A stretch of 32,518 nt of DNA from Ramicandelaber brevisporus (lineage: Eukaryota > Kickxellomycota > Ramicandelaberales > Ramicandelaberaceae): positions 17,799-50,316 of the forward strand of contig MU602796.1 of NCBI GenBank assembly GCA_025201865.1, given 5' to 3'. The notes under the pieces were generated by a model. That model had not been told where the DNA came from. It did no database searches and worked only from the letters and a program-made list of their open reading frames with translations. The translations under genes and the position numbers were made by a program. This document shows, in pieces, positions 8,235 to 15,201 of the stretch. Numbering within the stretch: position 1 is the stretch's first letter; each line of letters opens with the position of its first letter.

Positions 8235-9071
8235 TTATTTCTTCTTGCCACCACCAGACTTGGAGTCCTTCTTGCGCTCCTTCTTTTGAATAACCTCGCC
8301 GTCAACAAAGATACCCTTCAGGTTGTATGGTTCTGGCGGTTGGATTCTCCGAATGGTTGCAGCCAGCTCCTTCACTTGCTGCAAATCAATTCCGCGCAGC
8401 ACAATTCTCGTTGGATTTGGCACCTGCGCCGTGATGCCATCTGGAATTGTGACATACATCAAATGCGGGAAGCCAACCTTGAGCGCCAGTCTCATTCTGT
8501 TTGCACCCTCCAAGTAGTCAGCGTGGTTGGCGGGAATTGGCTCCACAGCGGCACGGAAACCGATACCCGAGAGACGAATTGGACAGGAAACGCCTTCGGT
8601 AACGCCACGGACGGCGTTGGACAGAAGAGCGCGAGTGGTGCCCCACATGCTGCGCTGGAAACGAACTTTGGGATCGACAATCGAGATTTTGAGCTCGGCC
8701 ATATCAGGCTCATCAGCAAGAATGCCGTCACTGGGAGCGGCTGGTGCAGCGTTGGATGCTGGAGTGGTTTGGTTGTCAGCAGCGCTTGTTGGATCGTTCA
8801 ACCGAAGACGCACAAATGGATGTAATGGAACCTGCAACTCTCCGCGCGGTCCCTTGACGTGCAGGTACTCTGGAGGGCTGTTGTCCGGCTGAGGACGCTC
8901 CGCTAGAGTCGAGGGCAGCGGTTTGCCGTGCAACAAGATCTCCACATCGGATGACAGCTTAATGGGCAGTCTGCCAATGCGCGAGAATGCTGGCTGTGTG
9001 GCCGTGAAGATCGTGCGCTGTGGTCTCGCTACTGCCGCAACCGTTCGTACTCGTGTTGGTGTTGACAGCAT
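8235..9071 (-). CDS. MRPL6: Mitochondrial large-subunit ribosomal protein uL6m
   Basis: The protein belongs to the uL6 (bacterial L6) family and would act in the mitochondrial large ribosomal subunit near the factor-binding site. Residues 1-30 are basic, hydroxylated and free of acid, typical of a mitochondrial presequence. The core shows SRIGRLPIKL, then VKGPRGEL, then MWGTTRALLSNAVRGVTEG, LSGIGFRA, VGFPHLMYVTIPDG and LRGIDLQQVKELAATIR, ending in a Lys-rich tail. Length is 278 aa, longer than bacterial L6 (about 177) because of the presequence, an Ala/Pro-rich insert near residues 95-125 and the basic tail. The start ATG at 9071 is the only one compatible with the presequence. Confidence 0.92.
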   Translation of the reverse strand: MLSTPTRVRTVAAVARPQRTIFTATQPAFSRIGRLPIKLSSDVEILLHGKPLPSTLAERPQPDNSPPEYLHVKGPRGELQVPLHPFVRLRLNDPTSAADNQTTPASNAAPAAPSDGILADEPDMAELKISIVDPKVRFQRSMWGTTRALLSNAVRGVTEGVSCPIRLSGIGFRAAVEPIPANHADYLEGANRMRLALKVGFPHLMYVTIPDGITAQVPNPTRIVLRGIDLQQVKELAATIRRIQPPEPYNLKGIFVDGEVIQKKERKKDSKSGGGKKK

Positions 9072-9160
9072 CTGATCTGGCTCCGAGTTTTTTTTTTGAT
9101 TTTTTTCGATGTAAACTTTTTTGGAGAGCAGTCAGCAGCTAACAGCTAACAATGAGCAAC

Positions 9161-9202
9161 ATTGAACATTGAACATTGAGCATTGAGCATTGAGCATTGA
9201 GC
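9161..9202 (+). repeat. Seven-base tandem repeat, six units
   Basis: Two attgaac units are followed by four attgagc units, between the start of the uL6m gene and the stop of the Myb gene, so in the uL6m promoter or the Myb 3' end. Confidence 0.93.
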
Positions 9203-9222
9203 ATTTAATATGGAAGTAATGT

Positions 9223-11283
9223 TTAGAATCCGCGGAATGCCTTGGGTCTCTTCTTTGCCTTTTCAAGTACACGAATGCCACCATCATCGTCATCATCGTC
9301 ATCATCGCCATTTGAGGTGAGCCTCTTGGCCCGATAGTTTGGATCGCTATCGTCAGAGATTCGGCCAATGTAATGGTCCAAAATGTCATCCAGCGGCTTC
9401 TTGTCATGGTCGGGGACAGCCGCCTTCATTTGGACAAACTTCATGCGGCACTTTTGTGCTCCAAACAGCTGCAATTCACTGTCCCTCGGCAGCTTCTTGA
9501 TGCCATCCCAACGAATGTCCTTTTCGTGCTCGACACCCAAGTCGTAAACCCACTTAATCAGCAGCCGCATACCTTCTTCCGTCCAGTGAATGCGCTCGCC
9601 GCCAGTGCGATATCTTGACAGCAACGTGGTCTCCCAGCGCTTGCGGCAGGCGGTTGGATTGCGAGTCTCCACCTCTTCGGACACCTTGTCCCATGGAATC
9701 GTGTCGTGGATGGAGCGGCCAACGTTGACAGTGGCGTCGAGAACAGCCTCCATGATGCGATTGTCTTCATCAGCAGAAAATGCACCTTGGACAGTGCGGT
9801 CATTGTGACGAATGTAGCGATATCTGTCACGAACCGCGTACTCACTCTTTTGCATGTGCAGAGCAATCAGCTTCCACTTGGGACCGTGGCTATTCACATA
9901 ATTGTTCAGCTTGTCGTCCTCTTCTTTGGTCCAGTCGCCAGTGTAATTGTTTGGATCAAGGACACGAGTGACATGCATGCGAATTGACTGCAAATCGCGC
10001 TCGGGAACAACCTTGTGCAGCAGCTTCCAAAACTCATCGCGCTGCTTGTTTGTAACAGATATGATGCGCGTTGGTGGGACAGGTGTGGTTGTTCCTTCTC
10101 TAGTGGTCGAGCCGCGTACAATGTTGCTGGCAGCGCGCTTGAGAATGTATTTGGCAACAAAGTCTTCAACACCCAGCTCGTTATCAGCCATGAACTTCTG
10201 GATGACTCTGAGCACCTTGAGTTCCTGGCTCAAGATCCATTTGCCGTCCTTTGGTGCCTGAGCTGTACCAGTACGCTTCTTTGGTGCCGCTTGTGCCTTC
10301 TCCTTCTTGCTTGCCTTCTTACTCTTCTTCTTGCCATCAGAATCAGAGTCGTCGTCACTGCCACCGCTTTCATCATCAGCATCAGCATCAGCATCGCTAT
10401 CGCTGTCAGATTCAGCAACACCGTGCTCTTTGAATATCATTGCGACGTTGACTGGACCGTGCAAAATGGCACCAATGACACTCTGGAATTCTGCTGGTTT
10501 GGCATTCTTGTTCGCCTTCGATCTTGCGACATTTTCAATGACTTCAGATTCCAATCGCTCCGCTGTGGCCTTGGATAGTCGGACAGGCCGAGCTGAGATA
10601 CTGTAGTCGAGTTCACTCGCACTGTAATCGTCACTATCACTGTCTGCAACTGTAGCCTCGGCAGCAACTGCGACGCTCGTAGTCTTGACCTCGTCGTCCT
10701 CAGAGTTATCAGAGTTATCAGAGTCAGATACTGGCTTCTCAACCTTTTCCTCACGTTCCTTCTTGTCCTTCTTGTCTTTCTTATCCTTCTTGTGTTTCTT
10801 CTCTTTCTTGTCCTTTTTGTCCTTCTTTTCCTTCTTGTGCTTCTTCTTCTTCTTTGAGCCTTCAGTGTCGTCATCACCATCATCATCACCATTATCATCG
10901 TTGTGCTTTGTCTTCCGTTTCTTCTTCTTTGATGAACCATCCTCCAGCTCTTCTACATCCACTACATCCACCACATCCGCTACTGTCTCAATGTCGGTCT
11001 CAGCATTGTTATCACTGCCTTCATTATCATTATTGTCATTGTCATTGTCATCATCGCTAGTACTCTTGGAGTGCTTCTTGTGCTTCTTCTCCTTCTTGTC
11101 CTTCATGTCCTTCTTCTCTTTACTCTTTGAGTGTTTGTCTTTCTTGGACTTGTGCTTCTCTTTGACAGTCTCTGCTTCTGCTGGTTCAACTGATAGAGAT
11201 TTCGCAACAGTCGAAATAGCATCTAGTGCATCTACCTCGCTACGCTTGCGCTTCTTACTGCTACCGTCTTTAACTTTGCCCAT
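9223..11283 (-). CDS. Myb-domain DNA-binding protein, Reb1/TTF-I-like
   Basis: The protein has 686 residues. The N-terminal third is low complexity: blocks of KKDKKEKKHKK alternate with Ser/Asp stretches, giving nuclear and nucleolar localisation character. The C-terminal half holds about three Myb/SANT-like repeats: DWTKEEDDKLNNYV...KWKLIALHM (from W451), AFSADEDNRIMEAV...CRKRWE, and HWTEEGMRLLIKWV...CRMKFVQM. The segment before them, with RDEFWKLLHKVVPERDLQSIR, fits the extended domain of Reb1/TTF-I, factors that bind rDNA terminators, stop RNA polymerase I and arrest replication forks. Myb DNA binding is secure; the Reb1 role is inferred from architecture. The gene lies head-to-tail between the eIF5A-like gene (134 bases upstream) and uL6m. 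Confidence 0.82.
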   Translation of the reverse strand: MGKVKDGSSKKRKRSEVDALDAISTVAKSLSVEPAEAETVKEKHKSKKDKHSKSKEKKDMKDKKEKKHKKHSKSTSDDDNDNDNNDNEGSDNNAETDIETVADVVDVVDVEELEDGSSKKKKRKTKHNDDNGDDDGDDDTEGSKKKKKHKKEKKDKKDKKEKKHKKDKKDKKDKKEREEKVEKPVSDSDNSDNSEDDEVKTTSVAVAAEATVADSDSDDYSASELDYSISARPVRLSKATAERLESEVIENVARSKANKNAKPAEFQSVIGAILHGPVNVAMIFKEHGVAESDSDSDADADADDESGGSDDDSDSDGKKKSKKASKKEKAQAAPKKRTGTAQAPKDGKWILSQELKVLRVIQKFMADNELGVEDFVAKYILKRAASNIVRGSTTREGTTTPVPPTRIISVTNKQRDEFWKLLHKVVPERDLQSIRMHVTRVLDPNNYTGDWTKEEDDKLNNYVNSHGPKWKLIALHMQKSEYAVRDRYRYIRHNDRTVQGAFSADEDNRIMEAVLDATVNVGRSIHDTIPWDKVSEEVETRNPTACRKRWETTLLSRYRTGGERIHWTEEGMRLLIKWVYDLGVEHEKDIRWDGIKKLPRDSELQLFGAQKCRMKFVQMKAAVPDHDKKPLDDILDHYIGRISDDSDPNYRAKRLTSNGDDDDDDDDGGIRVLEKAKKRPKAFRGF

Positions 11284-11417
11284 CTCCTACAGCTGATCTT
11301 CCGAACCGAGATTTTTCGTTAAAAAAAACTTTATACTTTTGTTTGTTTTGCTTTCTTTATTTCTTTATTTTAGGCTGGTTTGCGTTTGCGTTTATTCAAC
11401 AAACACTCTGCTCTTGT

Positions 11418-12002
11418 TCAACACTTTGTCGTGACTGTCGCAGTGGCAGTCTCGCAGTTGCATCCATTGTGGGCACACTTGGCCTGCTCTTTGTCACTAT
11501 TAAATGCACAGGTTACCGCAGCCTCTTCACCCTGGTACTCAGCCACCGTCACAATGATCTCTTTTCCTTTGCCAGCCATCTGTTTCTTCATCATGCTTCC
11601 CGTTCCGCACTCTTCCCACATGGCACGCATCCGCTCTCCAAGCTCGCCATCCGGCACAAACAGGTCATCCTTGAGCACCGAGTCATCAGCAACGTTCTCC
11701 GTGTCAAGCGGAACCAGATCCATGAAGCCCTTGTTGCATATACCAACCAGCATGTAGCTGGCGTAGTTGATGACGGGCACTTCCATGATTTGATCGTCGA
11801 GACACGTAATCATGTACTCCATGTTGGTCTTGAACATGTCGATTCCAGTCATGTGAATCTTGCGCTGGCCGTTGGAGACACTGGAAGAGAGTTTGGAGAT
11901 TGAGCATGGACGGCCCTCGATGATTACATTGTTGCCAACCTTGAGCTCGTTGCACTCAACTGGGAACGTGACTGATTCCTCGGAGACATCGCGGCACGCC
12001 AT
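11418..12002 (-). CDS. eIF5A-like protein lacking the hypusine lysine, with Cys-rich tail
   Basis: The 194-aa protein aligns with eIF5A along its length: FPVECNEL, NNVIIEGRPCSI, KIHMTGIDMF, EVPVINYASYMLVGI, LFVPDGELGERM and GKEIIVTVAEYQGEEAAV. Canonical eIF5A is about 157 aa and helps ribosomes through difficult peptide bonds using hypusine made from a Lys in the loop STSKTGKHGHAK. Here the loop reads SSSVSNGQRK (residues 39-48), two residues shorter, with no Lys at the modified position. A roughly 12-residue insertion precedes GKEIIV. The C-terminus is extended by about 28 residues and includes KCAHNGCNC and a final Cys; the protein has 11 cysteines. The start ATG is in a strong CAACAATGG context. 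It is likely a divergent paralogue, not the housekeeping gene. Confidence 0.85.
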   Translation of the reverse strand: MACRDVSEESVTFPVECNELKVGNNVIIEGRPCSISKLSSSVSNGQRKIHMTGIDMFKTNMEYMITCLDDQIMEVPVINYASYMLVGICNKGFMDLVPLDTENVADDSVLKDDLFVPDGELGERMRAMWEECGTGSMMKKQMAGKGKEIIVTVAEYQGEEAAVTCAFNSDKEQAKCAHNGCNCETATATVTTKC

Positions 12003-12646
12003 TGTTGTCAGTCAAAGTCAAAAGTCAAAAATAGAATATAAATAAATCAAAGTAAACGTCAGAGTGAGAGGGTCAAGGAAGAGCAAAGCAAGCTAGCAGT
12101 GACACAGTATAGTAAGTAAGAATAGTGGAAGTGGAGACGAAAGAAACTGATTCTAAGTGGGGGTGCAGCATGTGCCGTAGATGCCGTTTCGTAATGACAT
12201 ACACGTTCCCTCCTAGATTACTGTCTCCTTAATGAGAAACTTGGATCACGTCCCAAAGATTGAACATTCGCTGTAAGAGGCACTTTAGCACCTCCTTTTC
12301 TTCATTGTTTTTTTTTTTAGTGTGTTCCAAGTGGGAAGTGAAAGAATGCTTGCATCAGCATCAGCATCAATGTCGATCGATGCAAAGTGGCTGCATGCGA
12401 GTCCACCGATGATCTAGTGCAAATCTAATCTTGGGTTGTGAATGATGCTAAAGTTGTCCTCAAACAGCTCGAAAATAGAACAGCCGTTGTTGGCTCCCAA
12501 GTGGCTTGAAATTGCTGTCTTCCCTCCTCCCCCTTTTTAGACTTGCGCTTGCTGTGTCTCCTCGTTGAACTTGGCACAACAAGCCGTCTGTTCAATCTCA
12601 CCTCAATCTCTTCAACCCTGACTTCTTGTAGCCAGCTCTGCTTCTG
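12003..12646. other. Divergent intergenic region, probable bidirectional promoter
   Basis: These 644 bases separate the start of the eIF5A-like gene (-) from that of the coiled-coil gene (+). I see a 9-10 base T run near 12306, a GCATCA triplet repeat at about 12354-12372, and an acceptor-like CTGAC...TTGTAG ending at 12631, which may end a 5' UTR intron. A GTAAGT at 12112 could be the matching donor. No gene is visible. Confidence 0.45.
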
Positions 12647-14914
12647 ATGATCCCGTCGTTCTTCAAGGCACAGGGTCAGCGGCTGTCAACCGCGCCGCAC
12701 CAGCACCGCGACAGTCACCAGCAGTTCCCTCGTCATCAACACAGCCACCAGCAACAACAGCAACCAGTTCTTCACCACCCCAGGCCACAGTATGCACAGC
12801 ACCAGCAACACCAACAACAGCAACACCAGCAGCAACATCACAGCCATGGAATTCCCTTGCATCAACACCAGCAACATTCATCTTCTCACCCACGCGGTTT
12901 ATCGCCTCGACCGCCACCGCATGGACACCAGCATAACCATCAAAGGCAACAAGGTGGAGCGTTCTCTGGGAGCCATGATAACGTGTATTCAGGCGCAGCA
13001 GTCACTAGTCACTCTGCAGCGCAAGTCAGTGGAAGACCTACAGCTGCTTCTGCTGCCGCTGCACATATCAGCAACCACGCGGTATTTAATGGCAGCGGTG
13101 GACCTACGCCTGGTTATGGAGGTGCAGATATGGACGCGTCAATGATAGTACACGCTGACAACTCAGCAACTGCGACAACCACGGCAGACTTTTATGCTTC
13201 AATGCCTTCTCTTCCTCACAGATATCAAATGCAGCAACCTCAGTCTCAACCTCAACTACAGCAGCAGCAGCAGCAGCATCAGCATCAGCAGCATCAACAG
13301 CCATCCAAAGGCGAAAAGCCGTTTAAAGACGTTGAGTATCTGAGCGGAGCTGAAGGTTGGTACGCTAAGCGTCAGCTGGCGGTCAATAACAGCAGCAACG
13401 GAAACGGGAACGGAAACGGAAGCAGCAATAGTCATCCGATGCTATATTCTTCGTCGCTGAGTCGAATGGATAGTACAGTAATGAGAGAGGATATTCTGAG
13501 AGACTACTTTGATGGACCAGTTCAGCAAGTACCATTGAACGGTGGAGATGATTTTGACATTGACAATCCGTTTCCTGAAGATGATGGCCAAGTCAATGGA
13601 AATGACAATGTTGGCGGACATGGGGATGGCAACTTTGGTGGCCACGGCAATGGACGACCGATGGTGAATGCATCAATGCCAGTTATGATGCAAACTTCGT
13701 CATCTACTTTGAATCGGCAACATCGTCCACAACCTCTCCAGCATCCATCTGCTGCTACCACTAGTAGTACTCTTCCCCGATCAGCTGGTCACAGCAACCA
13801 TCGCCACATGAGATCAATCTCACCATCAGCCTCTACAATTGCACCGCCGCCAGATGTTCACTATCAGCGACTACGTATGTCAAAAGCCAGCGATCCAAAT
13901 CTCGCAAATGGCAGCAATCCACACAATTTATCATCTCCAGTACAGCTAAAGACCAAGTCTCCACCACCTCCCTCTACTCGCAGTCTATCACCTCCGCCCG
14001 TCATTCGTCCGCGCACATCATCTGCATCCCATCTCAATCTATCATCTCCCGGATCATCCCCCCGTCTCCATCAGGCTCAACCCTCAACATCAGCTACATC
14101 GCCACGCACTAGCAACATCCCTCTACAACCATCGACTCAATCAAACCCAGTGACAATAGACTCTGCTCCGCTCAGTCCAATCGATATCACAAATATTGAC
14201 ATTGCTTCAGAGATTGCACGGCGCGTTGATAAACAGCTCCAGCCGCTAAAACTAATGCTAGCTGAGCGCGACGTTACTCTACAGCGGTGCAATGAGTCTA
14301 TCACAAATAACGAGCAAGACATTCAGCAGCAGACAACCATAAAAGCTAAAACAAGCGAAAATGTCACAGAGCAGCTTGCTAAATTGAGGCAGATTTATGC
14401 AAAGCGGAATGCAGAATTGGAATCAAAGAAGCAAGCGTGTGAAGCAAAGAAGAAAGAATTGGATCAGCTAGAAGGTGATAGCATCAGCAACAACAACAAC
14501 AACAACAACAGAGATAGTAATAATAGCAATACCAGTGCTCCGTCTCGGATATCGATTGCACTTCAACTAGCAGAACAGGTAGAGCAAAAGTCTGCCAATT
14601 TACAAGCTGAGCACGGCGCACTAAAGAAGCAGCTTGAGCGGTTAAAAGCTAAACGCGTAGCACAGTTGGCAGAGAGACAGAGTAAATTTGGATGCGACAG
14701 CGTGCTCTATGGTGACGAAGCAGACCGTGCAAGCTGGCTCGCTGTTAAAGACACGGCAGCGCACGCACAGTCTGAGATTGCAAGAGCGCTGGATGATGTT
14801 GTCAACGGAATGGCAATGATGAACGCACAGATGGAAACTATTCAAAGAGCACACGATGCATTCCAAAAGGTTGCACATCTTGCAACATCACGTGTTGATA
14901 CAGCCGCGGATTAG
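12647..14914 (+). CDS. Gln/His-rich protein with C-terminal coiled coil (755 aa)
   Basis: I do not recognise this gene. Residues 1-100 are dominated by Gln and His (HQHSHQQQQQ and similar); a Ser/Pro-rich disordered middle follows with many SPxP/SPPP sites suitable for proline-directed kinases and one NPF tripeptide at 307-309, an EH-domain ligand if exposed. From about residue 517 to 735 it is strongly helical with heptad character (LKLMLAERDVTLQRCNESI, LAKLRQIYAKRNAELESKKQ, LKKQLERLKAKRVAQLAERQ), broken by an Asn-rich loop. No enzyme motif, signal peptide or membrane segment is seen. It may be a scaffold or cytoskeletal/vesicle adaptor. The frame stays open upstream of the ATG to an acceptor-like AG at 12631, so a short upstream exon cannot be excluded. 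A consensus AATAAA lies 33 bases past the stop. Confidence 0.72.
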   Translation: MIPSFFKAQGQRLSTAPHQHRDSHQQFPRHQHSHQQQQQPVLHHPRPQYAQHQQHQQQQHQQQHHSHGIPLHQHQQHSSSHPRGLSPRPPPHGHQHNHQRQQGGAFSGSHDNVYSGAAVTSHSAAQVSGRPTAASAAAAHISNHAVFNGSGGPTPGYGGADMDASMIVHADNSATATTTADFYASMPSLPHRYQMQQPQSQPQLQQQQQQHQHQQHQQPSKGEKPFKDVEYLSGAEGWYAKRQLAVNNSSNGNGNGNGSSNSHPMLYSSSLSRMDSTVMREDILRDYFDGPVQQVPLNGGDDFDIDNPFPEDDGQVNGNDNVGGHGDGNFGGHGNGRPMVNASMPVMMQTSSSTLNRQHRPQPLQHPSAATTSSTLPRSAGHSNHRHMRSISPSASTIAPPPDVHYQRLRMSKASDPNLANGSNPHNLSSPVQLKTKSPPPPSTRSLSPPPVIRPRTSSASHLNLSSPGSSPRLHQAQPSTSATSPRTSNIPLQPSTQSNPVTIDSAPLSPIDITNIDIASEIARRVDKQLQPLKLMLAERDVTLQRCNESITNNEQDIQQQTTIKAKTSENVTEQLAKLRQIYAKRNAELESKKQACEAKKKELDQLEGDSISNNNNNNNRDSNNSNTSAPSRISIALQLAEQVEQKSANLQAEHGALKKQLERLKAKRVAQLAERQSKFGCDSVLYGDEADRASWLAVKDTAAHAQSEIARALDDVVNGMAMMNAQMETIQRAHDAFQKVAHLATSRVDTAAD

Positions 14915-14946
14915 CTATCAATTCTACTATCTTTATAAAGAAAAAG

Positions 14947-14952
14947 AATAAA
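14947..14952 (+). terminator. Probable polyadenylation signal AATAAA
   Basis: A consensus AATAAA lies 33 bases after the stop of the coiled-coil gene, between converging genes. Confidence 0.45.
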
Positions 14953-15019
14953 ACTCTCATTTAAAGATACACTTTTTAAGCCATCTCTCCATAGTATGAC
15001 TTTTAAAAAGAAAAAGAAA

Positions 15020-15044
15020 AACAAACAAACAAACAAACAAACAA
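15020..15044 (+). repeat. AAAC tetranucleotide repeat
   Basis: About six consecutive aaac units lie in the short gap between the converging 3' ends of the coiled-coil and homeodomain genes. Confidence 0.9.
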
Positions 15045-15201
15045 ATCAGTAAACAATGAAAAATTAAAATAAAGAAACAAAAGATGATTGTGCAGTGAGA
15101 AAGAATATGAAAAGGTGGAGGCGTTAAAATATGAAAGACAGTAAGAAAGAAGGATAGAGTTAGCGAGTCATCAAGAGAGTTAAAGTGAGGGGGAAGGTGA
15201 G

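Noticed and set aside
11343-11903. Plus-strand ORF of 186 aa
   Set aside because: It is antisense to the eIF5A-like gene, whose frame matches a known family.
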